The position numbers were made by a program, and so were the translations under genes. A DNA stretch of 64,000 nucleotides, taken from positions 100,149 to 164,148 of the forward strand of contig LIUM01000049.1 of assembly GCA_001462345.1 (NCBI GenBank), given 5' to 3'. The notes beneath the pieces were generated by a model that saw only the letters and a list, made by a program, of their open reading frames with translations, was not told the DNA's origin and searched no databases. This DNA comes from Fibrobacteria bacterium AD312 (lineage in GTDB: Bacteria > Fibrobacterota > Fibrobacteria > Fibrobacterales > Fibrobacteraceae). Each line of letters begins with the position of its first letter. Position 1 is the stretch's first letter. Below, one piece after another: positions 9,633 to 19,590 of this stretch.

Positions 9633-10882
9633 AATCCCACTCGGACTTGTCCCATGTAAACACGATAAGGTGCTTGGCCAGTATAATAGCCTTTTTCTTC
9701 TGCCCAAGTGGCAAGCTCAAGTTCTACAACACGCATTAATTCAAGGCCAACACCTCCAGAAGGGTAGCCGCCCTTAAATCCACCAGCAAGCCTTACTTTT
9801 AAGGCTCTTATCTCATTATTAAGACCAGGCCAAGCGAGTAGAGTTTGTTCTACTTCCATACCCATATTAAGATGGCTTAAAGGTTTATAATTTCGTTCAT
9901 TATTAAGAGCATCTTCAAAGTCTACGGCAAAATTCACTTTGCGGGCAAAAGCTGTATTGGAGCTTAAAGGACGTGGACTATAACTAAAGCCAAATGATAA
10001 ATTAGGGTCAATCTTGGCTTCATTTAGCTCCTTAAAGTAGACATCTCGTAATGAGGCACCGAACTTGGTTTCTCTAGTTAATTGAAATAAAAGCCCAAAG
10101 TCCATACCAAAGCTAATTGTTGAAAAGTCAAACAAATCATCTTTAGCTTCTTCGTATCTTGCATCAAGAGTATCTTGGATTCCAGAGAAATTACTTGCAT
10201 CTAACTTAAAAACAGACATACTTTGCCTTTTAACTGCTTTTACACCTAAACCCAAAGAAAAATTATTCGTAATTCCAAAGCCAATACCTCCTTGAATTAC
10301 GGCATCAACATAAAGAGTATCGATACATAAAAATGGAATCACTAAACCAGCGTCAATATAAGGAGCCACATTTGCATCAACCCAAATGGCACCTCCAAAA
10401 TTATGAAAGGCAAGTTCGGCATCAAATTTGGCGATTAAACTTAAAAGAATATGGTCATAGTTATTCATTTCTTCTGCAAGTTCAGGGTGGTTTCCTAAAG
10501 AATCAATAAGAACATCTGCTACTGATAAATCATTTTCATCGGCTGCTTTTTCAACTCTTTTGTATAAATCTTGGATATCCATAACTAAGTTATAGCCGTT
10601 TAAAAAATCCTGAAAAGGAACTGCACCACCGACATTGACGCGCATATTCAAGTAGTTTCTTGGATAATACCCTTGTTGTGGACGAACCTTAAAATTACCA
10701 AGCCTATTAATTTGAGAAAGACCAGCATAGTTATAGTAAATGGCTTCTTTGTCATCGACTATAGCAACATGAGCATTACCCATAGAGTAAGCTCGTAATG
10801 ATTTATGCACAGGGCCCTTGGCTGCGAGAAGAAAAGTAGTGGTAAAGCATAGAATGAAAATGATTTTAAATGGCGTATTCAT
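9629..10882 (-). CDS. Outer-membrane beta-barrel protein, FadL/TraF/PorV-like
   Basis: About 417 residues from the chosen start. The N-terminus is a signal peptide (MNTPFKIIFILCF, then a cut near LLAAKG). It is followed by SMGNAHVAIVDDKEAIYYN and AGL, the hallmark of FadL, TraF and PorV-type barrels (a glycine-asparagine turn, then an Asp/Ala hatch region). Amphipathic strands fill the rest, and the chain ends in Phe like most outer-membrane barrels. The ATG at 10882 has a Shine-Dalgarno GGGGAG and starts one base after the stop of the TPR lipoprotein at 10884, so the pair is coupled. Upstream in-frame codons would remove the signal peptide from the N-terminus. The exact substrate cannot be read from sequence. 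Confidence 0.75.
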   Translation of the reverse strand: MNTPFKIIFILCFTTTFLLAAKGPVHKSLRAYSMGNAHVAIVDDKEAIYYNYAGLSQINRLGNFKVRPQQGYYPRNYLNMRVNVGGAVPFQDFLNGYNLVMDIQDLYKRVEKAADENDLSVADVLIDSLGNHPELAEEMNNYDHILLSLIAKFDAELAFHNFGGAIWVDANVAPYIDAGLVIPFLCIDTLYVDAVIQGGIGFGITNNFSLGLGVKAVKRQSMSVFKLDASNFSGIQDTLDARYEEAKDDLFDFSTISFGMDFGLLFQLTRETKFGASLRDVYFKELNEAKIDPNLSFGFSYSPRPLSSNTAFARKVNFAVDFEDALNNERNYKPLSHLNMGMEVEQTLLAWPGLNNEIRALKVRLAGGFKGGYPSGGVGLELMRVVELELATWAEEKGYYTGQAPYRVYMGQVRVGF

Positions 10883-10883
10883 T

Positions 10884-12254
10884 TTATCTCCCCGTAAACC
10901 AGGCTTCAAAGCGTTCTTCATTATAATTAACCCAGCAGCCACCAATGTTTTGTCTTCTCCAAGTCAAATCGTACTTGATATTGTCAATATCAATATCTTC
11001 CATCACATCTTGTTTTAATAAAACATCAGTAGTCATTAAAGAAAAAGAATAAGCAAAACCTAATCTATAATCCTCTGTTGATTTGCGTTCTTCTAAAGAG
11101 GTAATATAATAGGCGGATTCTTCTGGATTATTTTGTACGCCGTCTCCATCATGGTCTATCGGGAATAAAACGCCAATGGAATCGATTTGATCATAGTTCT
11201 CATCAGTGGAGTCATTTGAAACACGAGTTAATGGCACAAGCCTTAAGTCTTCATCAACAAGGCCGTCATTATCGTTATCCTCTCCATCTAGAATTTCCTC
11301 ATCAACACAGCCATCCCCATCGTTATCTATTTTATCTCCAATTTGATAAAAGGAGACCACATTTAAATTTTCAATTTGTTCATTGAGCGCATCTTCAATA
11401 TTACCTACATATTCTGAAGAATCGCCACCTAAAAAAGCACCGCTATCGTTAGACCAGTTCAGTACAGAAGGCAAAATAGAGGCGGCTAATATATCCATGT
11501 TTTCTGTTAAATTTAGAAGGCTTTCATTAAAAGTTGAAATTAACGAAGTGTCTTCTAAAGCCGTATTATATAGGTTATCTACATCAAATTCAGGCTCACC
11601 TGTTTCTTGATTAATAAATAAATCTGGGGTATAACCAAGGGTCGCTTGCTTAAATGAAATTAAAATATCGGCCATAGATAAAATACCAAAGCCAATGGAG
11701 AAATTAGGGAAAACAATTTTTTTATCTGATAAAGGAAATTGATCTAACTTATCTCCATATTTTTCTTCAAAATCAACAAGAGAAGCGGAGAGAGAATCAT
11801 TGGCTTCAGTTACTCTAGTATAAGCATTGTATAAACTAGTTAGAGTATCTCGATGGACTAGTTCGTTAATCACTGAAAGGGATTTAGAAATGCCTTCATA
11901 ATAGCTAGTGACAAAATCATCAGGCACGCCCATAAATGGAATTTCACCTTCGTCGACTTTGAAATAAGGAATTAAATCAAAGGGATTCACATCATATTCA
12001 TAAAGAGTAGATTTTGCTAAACCAAGCCATGCTTCTGACTTAGTCGAATCTGCTTTGATCGCTTTTTCAAACATATCAGATGCTTTTTCATAGTTCCCTT
12101 TTTGATATTGAAGATATCCCTCCAAAATCAAGGCGTCAGCGTCTGAGCTTGATGGAGTGCGACTTCCTGTAGGGTTAAATAAATTACAACTTGCAATTAA
12201 TAACAACATTAAAAGCAGAGTGAGTGGTTTGATGAACTTTATTTTTGTTTTCAT
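10884..12254 (-). CDS. TPR lipoprotein with thrombospondin-3-like Ca-binding segments
   Basis: About 456 residues. The signal peptide ends in a lipobox LLIASC. Near residue 40 is one clear TPR (YLQYQKGNYEKASDMFEKAI, then ADSTKSEAWLGLA). In the last third are two calcium-loop clusters, DNDGDGCVDEE with DNDNDGLVDED, and a single DHDGDGVQNN. The ATG at 12254 is preferred to an upstream in-frame TTG because it begins the signal peptide. It is the first gene of a two-gene operon with the barrel protein at 9629-10882, suggesting an outer-membrane-anchored partner of that barrel. No enzymatic domain is visible. Confidence 0.75.
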   Translation of the reverse strand: MKTKIKFIKPLTLLLMLLLIASCNLFNPTGSRTPSSSDADALILEGYLQYQKGNYEKASDMFEKAIKADSTKSEAWLGLAKSTLYEYDVNPFDLIPYFKVDEGEIPFMGVPDDFVTSYYEGISKSLSVINELVHRDTLTSLYNAYTRVTEANDSLSASLVDFEEKYGDKLDQFPLSDKKIVFPNFSIGFGILSMADILISFKQATLGYTPDLFINQETGEPEFDVDNLYNTALEDTSLISTFNESLLNLTENMDILAASILPSVLNWSNDSGAFLGGDSSEYVGNIEDALNEQIENLNVVSFYQIGDKIDNDGDGCVDEEILDGEDNDNDGLVDEDLRLVPLTRVSNDSTDENYDQIDSIGVLFPIDHDGDGVQNNPEESAYYITSLEERKSTEDYRLGFAYSFSLMTTDVLLKQDVMEDIDIDNIKYDLTWRRQNIGGCWVNYNEERFEAWFTGR

Positions 12255-12417
12255 ACCTGTCAACCTATATCAAATAATTATAAATACAGCTGCCTAATCC
12301 TTGACCATTGGTTTTCTATTTATAATTAGTGATTCCCTATCATCAGAATATAATCGTTTTACATGAGATTTACCTTATTAAAAATAAAAAAATGTGCATT
12401 TTGGCTATATTTTAGCG

Positions 12418-13185
12418 ATGGATGTTCTTCAAGAGTATTTTCCGACTAAGTCTATAAAACGAGCCGAAATGCGTTTATCTGCAATTTTATATAAAGAACA
12501 AGCTCGTTTAGATAAAATAGCTCTGGATTTAAATACTGATAAAGCTATTAATCAGGGTAATCTGCTTGTTGAATTACCATTTATTATTGATTTTACAGCT
12601 TCTTATCACCAAGCGTTTATGGATTACTTAAAAGCAGCTTTACCTCAGCACCAAGTTAAAATAAAATGTGGTCCAAATTGTGGTAATTGTTGTCATCATT
12701 ATCCAATGTCTATTGCTCCTTTTGAACTAATTTCTCTTTATTCAAAAATTCGTGAGTCCGACTTACTTTTTACCTATATGAACGATTGTTTTTTTAGAGT
12801 GGAGCAGTTTCAAGCATTGCTAGGCCAATATGAACATCAAAAAGAGAATGAATATCAAGATGTAGAAGAAATGGCTCTACATTCTTTTTTTGAAGCTTCT
12901 CATGCTTGCCCTTTTATAAAAAAAGACGCGAGTTGTGAGGTGTATCCGTTTCGTCCAGTCACTTGCCGAATGTATTTCAGTGAAACAGAACCTAAGTATT
13001 GTGTCCCAGAATTTTTGCAAACGTCTTTCAATCGAAGCTTTATTGTTTATTTACCAGATGCCATAGAAGAGGCTATTGAGGAAATTTCAAAACATTATGA
13101 AGGATTAAATTTATCCGAAAGCCTATATGAAGGTCTTATGCAAATGAATGCTTTAGAAGGGAATATTTTTTATGGGGCTGTTTGA
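12418..13185 (+). CDS. YkgJ-family metal-binding cysteine-cluster protein
   Basis: 255 residues. The cluster CGPNCGNCCHHYP (about 80-92) together with CPF...SCEVYPFRPVTCRMY (about 165-186) is the CxxCxxCC pattern of the YkgJ/UPF0153 family, whose members are thought to chelate Zn or an Fe-S cluster; function is unknown. The ATG at 12418 is chosen over a GTG at 12394 because a TATATT hexamer (12406-12411) sits six bases before it, which would overlap coding sequence otherwise. No Shine-Dalgarno: probably leaderless. The 3' end overlaps the SprT-like gene by 14 bases, so the two are likely cotranscribed. Confidence 0.8.
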   Translation: MDVLQEYFPTKSIKRAEMRLSAILYKEQARLDKIALDLNTDKAINQGNLLVELPFIIDFTASYHQAFMDYLKAALPQHQVKIKCGPNCGNCCHHYPMSIAPFELISLYSKIRESDLLFTYMNDCFFRVEQFQALLGQYEHQKENEYQDVEEMALHSFFEASHACPFIKKDASCEVYPFRPVTCRMYFSETEPKYCVPEFLQTSFNRSFIVYLPDAIEEAIEEISKHYEGLNLSESLYEGLMQMNALEGNIFYGAV

Positions 13186-13951
13186 TTTCCAGCTCGATTT
13201 ATTTCGTATCAAAAAAGAAGAGAAAAAAAAGGATGTCTCTTCTGAATTTTCCTCAAAAAGTTTAGTCGCTTTTCGTTATAGCCCTCGTTTGAAAAAAAGC
13301 ATTCGTTGCAGTTATAAGGGGCTATTTGGGCAACCTGAAGTCACCTTACCTTCTTATCTCAGTGGGGATGAATTTGTTTTAGCGCGAGAAATTGCCGCTG
13401 AATGGGCTTTATGTGCCCATAAAAGAAAAACGGCAAAAAATAAAGGCCAAATTAAAGCTTTGTTAGAACGTTTTTGGAGTATTGTAGATCAAGAACTGGC
13501 TGATCAAGGTCAAAAAACACTGGATTCAAGAGGCCGTTTTCCGCCAATTAAGCCTAAAGGTACTTATTACGATCTAAATCAAGTTTTAGCGGCGGTGAAT
13601 GAAACGTATTTTTCTGGAGAGCTTGATTGTCGCATTACATGGAGTTGTCGTTATGGTGGGCTTAGTTTTCATTCCATACGAAAAGATCCTATTACAGAAG
13701 AACAAGTTCATGTGATTAGTATTAGTCGAGGCTATGATGCTGCAAACTGTCCTTTATATGCAATTGCAGGCGTAGTCTATCATGAATGCTTGCATATCAA
13801 GATCCCTGTAGAAATAAAATCAGGACGTCGAATTGTTCATAGTCGAGAATTTAAGCGCTGTGAAAAAAAATATATCTACTACGATGAATGGATGAATTGG
13901 CATAAGACTGTATTGCCTAAGAATTTACGCTCTTTTCGTTTTAGAAAATAA
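13172..13951 (+). CDS. SprT-like metallopeptidase-fold protein
   Basis: 259 residues. The first 50 residues are charged and divergent. From about 130 the pattern is that of SprT-like domains: YDLNQVLAAVNETYF near the start, FSGEL, then IAGVVYHECLHIKIP, where HECLH matches HExxH, followed by HSREFKRCEKKY with a third metal-ligand candidate. This suggests a zinc metallopeptidase fold related to SprT/Spartan; whether it cleaves protein is unknown. Shine-Dalgarno AAGGGA (13157-13162) lies inside the upstream YkgJ-like gene, which it overlaps by 14 bases. The pairing of a Cys-cluster protein with a zinc-peptidase-like protein hints at a shared metal-related role, which is inference. Confidence 0.7.
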   Translation: MGLFDFQLDLFRIKKEEKKKDVSSEFSSKSLVAFRYSPRLKKSIRCSYKGLFGQPEVTLPSYLSGDEFVLAREIAAEWALCAHKRKTAKNKGQIKALLERFWSIVDQELADQGQKTLDSRGRFPPIKPKGTYYDLNQVLAAVNETYFSGELDCRITWSCRYGGLSFHSIRKDPITEEQVHVISISRGYDAANCPLYAIAGVVYHECLHIKIPVEIKSGRRIVHSREFKRCEKKYIYYDEWMNWHKTVLPKNLRSFRFRK

Positions 13952-14214
13952 GCCGCGTTTTCAAAAAACAGTAATTAATCATTGGGTCTTCTAAATAAAT
14001 CATCTCTGGAGTGGATATATTAAGTAGATGTTTTACATTTTATGTATAATTTTAATTGCATAATTCAAAATGCTTTTTTTTATTAAAAAGAACACTTTTT
14101 ATAATTTTTCTTTTTTACTTGATTTAACAACCCTCTTTCTTTTTTTTATGTTAATTTTCTCCTTGGTGTGTATAGACTTGAGCGTCTTAGTTTTAAATTA
14201 AGAAGAGGTGTTTT

Positions 14215-16599
14215 ATGTCTTTTTTATCTATCCCATACTATTGGTATTTTGTTCCTGGGGCTGCCATTTTTGCATTAATCATGGCGCTTTATTTTTTTAA
14301 AACGATGATGAAAAAAGAGGAGGGAACTTCTCGAATGAAGGAAATTGCGCAGTATGTTCGAGAAGGGGCTTTTGCTTATCTTTCTCAACAGTACAAAACA
14401 GTTTCAATTGTATTCATCGTTTTATTTTTCATCTTTATTGTACTCGCTTTCATGGGAATACAAAATCCTTTTGTCCCTGTGGCTTTTTTAACGGGTGGTT
14501 TTTTCTCTGGCCTTTGTGGCTACTTAGGAATGAAAACGGCTACTCATGCAAGCGCACGAACTGCAAATGGCGCTAGAACTAGCTTAAATCAAGGCTTAAC
14601 GACGGCTTTTCGCGGAGGAGCTGTGATGGGCCTTGTGGTGGTGGGCTTTGGATTATTAGATATTTCTGCGTGGTTCTTTTTATTGAATTATGTTTATGAT
14701 CAAAATCTCTTTGGCTTAGGGCTCACTATAGCAGAAAAAATATCTCTAGCTTCTTCTGGGTGGTCTGAATCCCTTGTTTCTAATCCCATTTGGGCTCATG
14801 CGAAACGAGTCGAAATTACGACAACAATGTTAACTTTTGGTATGGGAGCTTCTCTTCAAGCTTTATTTGCTCGTGTTGGAGGAGGTATTTATACAAAGGC
14901 AGCCGATGTAGGTGCTGATCTTGTTGGAAAAGTAGAAGCAGGCATTCCAGAAGATGATCCAAGAAACCCTGCAACGATTGCTGATAACGTCGGTGATAAC
15001 GTCGGTGATGTAGCGGGCATGGGTGCTGATTTATATGAATCTTATTGTGGTTCGATTCTTGCAACAGCCGCGTTAGGGGCGGTTTTGCCAGGTATCGGAG
15101 CTGAAAAGGTTATTGCTCCCATGATTGTCGCTGCGATAGGTATTCTTCTTTCTGTTGTAGGCATTTTTATGGTACGAACTAAAGAAAGTGCTGGGATGAA
15201 AGAACTTTTGCGTTCTTTGTTAACAGGAACTCTAGGCTCTTCCATTTTGATTTTAATTGCTCTTTTAGTTTTAGTCTATTTTGGTTTTATGTCTTTAGGC
15301 ATTTTTGCTGCCGTCCTTTCAGGGCTAATTGCTGGCGTTTTGATAGGTCAATTCACTGAATATTATACGTCCGATGCCTATAAACCAACGCAAGGAATTG
15401 CCTCACAAACAAAATTGGGCCCAGCAACTACCATTATTGATGGTATGGCTGTAGGTATGTTTTCGACAGGATTTCCTGTAGTGACAATTGTTATTGGTAT
15501 TATTTGTGCTTTTGGTTTTGCTGGTGGTTTTCATGATATGTCCATGGGGCTTTATGGAGTAGGTTTTGCCGCCGTAGGGATGCTTTCTACTTTAGGGATT
15601 ACCTTAGCTTCAGACGCTTTTGGCCCTATTGCAGATAATGCTGGTGGAAATGCTGAAATGGCAGAGCTTGGCCCAGAAGTACGTAAACGTACAGACGAAT
15701 TGGATATGCTTGGTAATACCACTGCAGCTACTGGTAAAGGTTTTGCCATTGGCTCTGCGGCGTTAACAGCAATGGCTTTGCTTGCTTCTTATATTGAAGA
15801 AATCAAACTTTGGCTTGGTCATTTAGCGCATGATGCTGGCGGCGCTTTTCAGGTTGGGCGCATTCATTTTGTGAATAATATTTCTGAATTAAATTCAGCT
15901 ATTCAAGGAATAGATGGCGTTAAAATAATAGATAATGGGACTCGAGCCATTAGTGAAAATGGAGATTTAGTTGCGTTAGTTCTAAAAAACGCTCAGATTT
16001 CTGATTTTATGTACGCTTATGATTTAACATTGATGAACCCAATGCTTTTAGGTGGTCTCTTTATTGGGGCGATGATGGCTTTTATATTTAGTGCATTAAC
16101 TATCAAAGCTGTTGGTCGTGCGGCAGCTGCCATGGTTGAAGAAGTCCGTCGTCAATTTAGAGAAATTGTCGGAATAATGGATGGTTCTGGTAAGCCTGAT
16201 TATGCTCGTTGTGTTGCCATTTCAACAGCGGGAGCACAAAGAGAAATGATTTTGCCTTCTCTTCTTGCTGTTCTTGTTCCTGTTGCCGTTGGTCTTCTTA
16301 TGGGTGTGGCTGGCGTTTTTGGTTTGCTAGCTGGTGCCCTTTCTTGCGGTTTTTCTTTAGCATGCATGTTAAATAATGCTGGTGGCGCTTGGGATAATGC
16401 AAAGAAATTTATTGAAAAAGGAAATTATGGAGGAAAGGGCTCAGAAGCACATAAAGCAGGTGTTGTAGGGGATACTGTTGGTGACCCATTTAAAGATACC
16501 GCTGGCCCTTCCCTAAATATTTTAATCAAATTGATGACTATGGTGAGTGTTGTTTTTGCAGGCATCATCGTGAAATTTGGTGGTTTCCTATTTACATAA
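14215..16599 (+). CDS. hppA: Membrane-bound ion-translocating pyrophosphatase
   Basis: Integral membrane pyrophosphatase, 794 residues with about 16 membrane spans, coupling PPi hydrolysis to Na+ or H+ export. Seen: [13 protein letters not shown] with [16 protein letters not shown] (substrate and Mg site), a second acidic motif [20 protein letters not shown], and the third, [15 protein letters not shown]. The diagnostic site reads [12 protein letters not shown], with Ala where K-independent H+ pumps carry Lys, so this should be the K+-dependent class, which includes all Na+ pumps. Ion choice is therefore an inference. Shine-Dalgarno AAGAGG precedes the ATG by about six bases. Its last 12 bases overlap the convergent lipoprotein gene. 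The 263 bases upstream are AT-rich with no gene. Confidence 0.95.
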   Translation: MSFLSIPYYWYFVPGAAIFALIMALYFFKTMMKKEEGTSRMKEIAQYVREGAFAYLSQQYKTVSIVFIVLFFIFIVLAFMGIQNPFVPVAFLTGGFFSGLCGYLGMKTATHASARTANGARTSLNQGLTTAFRGGAVMGLVVVGFGLLDISAWFFLLNYVYDQNLFGLGLTIAEKISLASSGWSESLVSNPIWAHAKRVEITTTMLTFGMGASLQALFARVGGGIYTKAADVGADLVGKVEAGIPEDDPRNPATIADNVGDNVGDVAGMGADLYESYCGSILATAALGAVLPGIGAEKVIAPMIVAAIGILLSVVGIFMVRTKESAGMKELLRSLLTGTLGSSILILIALLVLVYFGFMSLGIFAAVLSGLIAGVLIGQFTEYYTSDAYKPTQGIASQTKLGPATTIIDGMAVGMFSTGFPVVTIVIGIICAFGFAGGFHDMSMGLYGVGFAAVGMLSTLGITLASDAFGPIADNAGGNAEMAELGPEVRKRTDELDMLGNTTAATGKGFAIGSAALTAMALLASYIEEIKLWLGHLAHDAGGAFQVGRIHFVNNISELNSAIQGIDGVKIIDNGTRAISENGDLVALVLKNAQISDFMYAYDLTLMNPMLLGGLFIGAMMAFIFSALTIKAVGRAAAAMVEEVRRQFREIVGIMDGSGKPDYARCVAISTAGAQREMILPSLLAVLVPVAVGLLMGVAGVFGLLAGALSCGFSLACMLNNAGGAWDNAKKFIEKGNYGGKGSEAHKAGVVGDTVGDPFKDTAGPSLNILIKLMTMVSVVFAGIIVKFGGFLFT

Positions 16600-17796
16600 G
16601 GCATCTTCTCCAATAGATTGTTCTTCTAGACACCATTTTGAAAAGTCATTTTTTTCATTCCAAAAGCGCAAAGGCAACTGAGCGCTTTTATTTTTATCTA
16701 TACTAATTGTATCTATGTTAAGGGTATCTGTACTGCTATAAATCACAGAATCTATTTTTTGATTTTTACATTGTAATACAAGTGCTTGTTTAGTATTTAC
16801 TATGTCAAAAGAGGAAAGCTTAATGTTTGCATCAAATACACTATCTCCTCCAATGGTTAAAAAAGAACTTGGACGAATCACAGTATTTTCAGGGATCAGT
16901 ACTCCTGAATTACTACTACTTTTTGTTGTAATGTAACAGCTATCTAAAATAAGAGAATCTAAAGAACCATTAAAAAGCTCTATATATTCAGCTGATTTAA
17001 ACTTATCAGTAACGAAAATTTCTGTAAAAATTATTTCGGATTCATTAGGATAGCGTTTTTTACTTTTCGAAAAAAAAGCATAAAATTCATTTGGCTCAAT
17101 GACTTGTGCTTCAAGCGATAAGGATACAGAACTACGTAAAGATGTTAATTTCCATTGAAAAACAGGATTATTGTCATAAATACTAATACTATCTTTGAAA
17201 ATAAAAATAGTATCCCCATAAATATCTTTAAGAATCATATCGGCATAATATTTTGTATTGAGAGGCAAAGCGTCGCTTGAAAAATAGGCGATAGGACCAT
17301 CTTGTTTAAGAGTATACGTTTTATTTGTTTTCTTAGAACTTAAGTTTAATGACCCTGAAGCAATTTGCATTTCATTATCAAAACCGATTGGGATTTCCAC
17401 ATAAACAAAACCAACGATGGCTTTTAATGGAATTTCTACATAGAAATCTTCTCCTGCTTGAAGTTCCATTTCGACAGACCCCTCCTGCATTAAAATACCA
17501 CCTTGAGCGTAAAGACCAGCATAAAAACGCCAAGGTGCATTTGGGAATAATTGCATTTCTACAGGTGTTTTATCATCGTATATTACTTGGTGAATGGTAT
17601 CGCTTCCAGTAGCAAGAATGACAAGGCTATCTATAGAAATACTTGGTAACGTTTTTGCATTCAAATGAACGGTACTCATACTTCCATTTTCAGAAGTAGA
17701 AGGAAAAGTTTTTTCTTTATTATCTGAACAGGAACAAAAGAAAAACAATAGATATAATAAAAGAGTAAATAATACGGTGTTTTTTGTTTTAGACAT
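16588..17796 (-). CDS. Lipoprotein with lamin-tail-like domain
   Basis: 402 residues. Signal peptide with lipobox FFFCSC at the N-terminus. The C-terminal part reads [10 protein letters not shown], then [16 protein letters not shown] and [10 protein letters not shown], the beta-sandwich pattern of the lamin tail domain (LTD) common in surface proteins of FCB bacteria; its ligand is generally unknown. The middle resembles immunoglobulin-like beta domains with no catalytic motif. The ATG at 17796 has a Shine-Dalgarno GGAGAA; the alternative ATG at 17808 overlaps that sequence and is less likely. Its 3' end overlaps hppA by 12 bases, an unusually tight convergent pair with no room for separate terminators. 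Confidence 0.72.
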   Translation of the reverse strand: MSKTKNTVLFTLLLYLLFFFCSCSDNKEKTFPSTSENGSMSTVHLNAKTLPSISIDSLVILATGSDTIHQVIYDDKTPVEMQLFPNAPWRFYAGLYAQGGILMQEGSVEMELQAGEDFYVEIPLKAIVGFVYVEIPIGFDNEMQIASGSLNLSSKKTNKTYTLKQDGPIAYFSSDALPLNTKYYADMILKDIYGDTIFIFKDSISIYDNNPVFQWKLTSLRSSVSLSLEAQVIEPNEFYAFFSKSKKRYPNESEIIFTEIFVTDKFKSAEYIELFNGSLDSLILDSCYITTKSSSNSGVLIPENTVIRPSSFLTIGGDSVFDANIKLSSFDIVNTKQALVLQCKNQKIDSVIYSSTDTLNIDTISIDKNKSAQLPLRFWNEKNDFSKWCLEEQSIGEDALCK

Positions 17797-18194
17797 AGAG
17801 TTCTCCATTATTAAGATGAATGAATCTTTTTACGTCTGCGAATAAAACTTTTTTTATCCAATTGCTCATTTTGATTGTTTAGATTATTTCAAAAGTTTTT
17901 TTGTGACTGATTTAAAAGACCCTATGTTTTAAACGTTTTTTTTATAGAAAAGAACAAGGCGTTATAAAAAAGATTTTTTTTATTATCAAAAAACGGAATA
18001 AATAGTTTGCCCTTAATACTTCTATGGAATCATTAGAGGGTTATATATCCAAAGATTCTTTGATAGTTTCTTTTTATGGCATAGAGCGTTATTAGAATAT
18101 TTGTATTATTCTTTTTATTGGAGTGCTGATTAAAAAATGATTAATTAAAAATGTTTATATATTATTATTAATTGAACTTTTTAAAGGAACAAAA
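17797..18194. other. Intergenic region, AT-rich, promoters only
   Basis: 398 bases between the divergent lipoprotein gene and the pspC-domain gene. No plausible coding frame and no strong hairpin. It holds poly-T/A tracts and TTATATATTA near 18160, likely the promoter of the gene at 18195. Nothing else can be supported. Confidence 0.5.
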
Positions 18195-18380
18195 ATGCGT
18201 CGATTAACTTTATCTTCTACAGATATTAAAATTGCGGGTGTTTGTGCTGGCATTGCAGAATATTTTCAGATAGATCCTACCATTGTTCGGATTATTTGGC
18301 TTTGTATTCTTGTTTTAGGCGGTTTTGTTCTTCCTGTAATTGCCTATTTGCTTTGTTGGTTAATTATTCCACGAGAGTAG
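18195..18380 (+). CDS. PspC-domain small membrane protein
   Basis: 61 residues, essentially one PspC domain: RRLTLSSTDIKIAGVCAGIA, then YFQIDPTIVRIIW and a hydrophobic helix ending in CWLIIPRE. PspC proteins sit in the inner membrane and are linked to phage-shock and envelope-stress signalling, but stand-alone short versions are widespread and not functionally defined. Shine-Dalgarno AAAGGA lies six bases upstream. It stands alone, followed on the opposite strand by the release-factor-like gene. Confidence 0.85.
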   Translation: MRRLTLSSTDIKIAGVCAGIAEYFQIDPTIVRIIWLCILVLGGFVLPVIAYLLCWLIIPRE

Positions 18381-18386
18381 TAGAGC

Positions 18387-18881
18387 CTAAATTCGAAGTT
18401 TTCGCTTTCCGCCTGCTTCTCGCATGATTCTAATTTTTTCGACAACGCCTTTATTTAGGTGTAAAATGCGAGTTAATGCGGTAGGAGTGAGATTAAAGGC
18501 TAAAGCAGCTGGTTTTGTATCCCCTTTATTCACATAGACAATATCTAAAACTTGAGCAATAAAAAGAGGAAAAAGGGGGTTTGAAGTCTGGATTCGACCT
18601 TGACTTCCTGGAAATTTTAATTTTTCTGGAGGAAGAGGCTCTTCTCGAACTTCAAGTGCAAGAGCCATTTGCATTCGATGTAGTGCATGGGTCTTATTTT
18701 CACAAGCACTTCTGCTTTCTGAAGATTTGATTTCTAAATTATACTGGTTGAGCTTGAGGCAGACACCAGTATTTGTTTTATTGCGATGTTGGCCTCCAGG
18801 GCCACTTCCTTGGTAACCCTTAAGAGTGCAAGCTCTCAATAGTTCGTTTAATGGCATAAGTAAAAAGGTATCGCGATGCAT
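18387..18881 (-). CDS. Release-factor-like GGQ protein
   Basis: 164 residues, only the peptidyl-tRNA hydrolase domain of class-I release factors: KGYQGSGPGGQHRNKTNTG near residue 22 has the catalytic GGQ, and a basic region (KIRIMREAGGKRKLRI) ends the chain. It lacks codon-recognition domains, so it resembles ribosome-rescue factors such as ArfB or the RF-H-like group; HRNKT rather than HVNK argues for the less characterised release-factor-like family. The start ATG at 18881 overlaps head-to-head the start of the next gene within one ATGCAT. A TATCTT hexamer lies seven bases upstream on this strand, fitting leaderless expression. An alternative start is the ATG at 18857. Confidence 0.78.
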   Translation of the reverse strand: MHRDTFLLMPLNELLRACTLKGYQGSGPGGQHRNKTNTGVCLKLNQYNLEIKSSESRSACENKTHALHRMQMALALEVREEPLPPEKLKFPGSQGRIQTSNPLFPLFIAQVLDIVYVNKGDTKPAALAFNLTPTALTRILHLNKGVVEKIRIMREAGGKRKLRI

Positions 18882-19586
18882 AATGTTAAAGATACAATTC
18901 TTAAATCTCTATTGTTCATAACCATGTTTTTTTTATGTAGTTGTGCTGGGTCAGGGGCAATAGAAAAAACGTCTGCTTCTGAAAAGGGAGAATCATATCA
19001 AATGATTCAAGAAGAAAAGCAGCTTCTTTTAGAAAATACTTTTAAGGATATGCTTCAAACGATAGGACGAGGGGTAGCTCCTGATTCTTTGTTACCTTAT
19101 ATTACAGAAGAATCGCGTTATTGGCTTGATGATTTGGAACAAGTGGCGTTATCAGAGTCAAAAGAGATGCTTTCAGAACGTCCTTTTCATGAAATTTTGG
19201 CGGTCATGATGTTTCGCTTATATCAAAGAGAAAATCTATTTAAGACAGATCAATATAGAATGCTTTATTTGATTACCGCAAAGAAAGGTGTGCTGGAGTT
19301 AGTGACATCACTTCCTCTTGGCCCATTTGAAGTAAAAAATGATCGTGGTAGTTTAGGCTTAGCAAAAAGTCCAAAAGTACCCGTAATTCTCTTTGTTTGG
19401 GATGATATAAGTTGGAGAATGGATTTGAAAAATTCAATCCCGTTAATTACAAAAGGTTTAGAATCTATAGGTGTTAAAAAGAAGTGGAGCAATACCGAAC
19501 TCGCAATCTATTTATTAGAAAAAGAATTCCGTTATGATTATAGAGATATAGACGAATCTTTGTTAGACCCAGTTCCTTCTATTTAA
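18876..19586 (+). CDS. Lipoprotein of unknown function
   Basis: 236 residues. Signal peptide with lipobox FFLCSC. The mature part is mostly helical with no recognised domain; the string DDLEQVALSESKEMLSERPF and later KVPVILFVWDDISWRMDL are the most distinctive. Shine-Dalgarno AAAAAGG seven bases before the ATG at 18876. It is followed after four bases by the NUDIX gene, so 18876-21110 is probably one operon (lipoprotein, NUDIX hydrolase, RmlD-like reductase). Confidence 0.65.
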   Translation: MHNVKDTILKSLLFITMFFLCSCAGSGAIEKTSASEKGESYQMIQEEKQLLLENTFKDMLQTIGRGVAPDSLLPYITEESRYWLDDLEQVALSESKEMLSERPFHEILAVMMFRLYQRENLFKTDQYRMLYLITAKKGVLELVTSLPLGPFEVKNDRGSLGLAKSPKVPVILFVWDDISWRMDLKNSIPLITKGLESIGVKKKWSNTELAIYLLEKEFRYDYRDIDESLLDPVPSI

Positions 19587-19590
19587 TACA

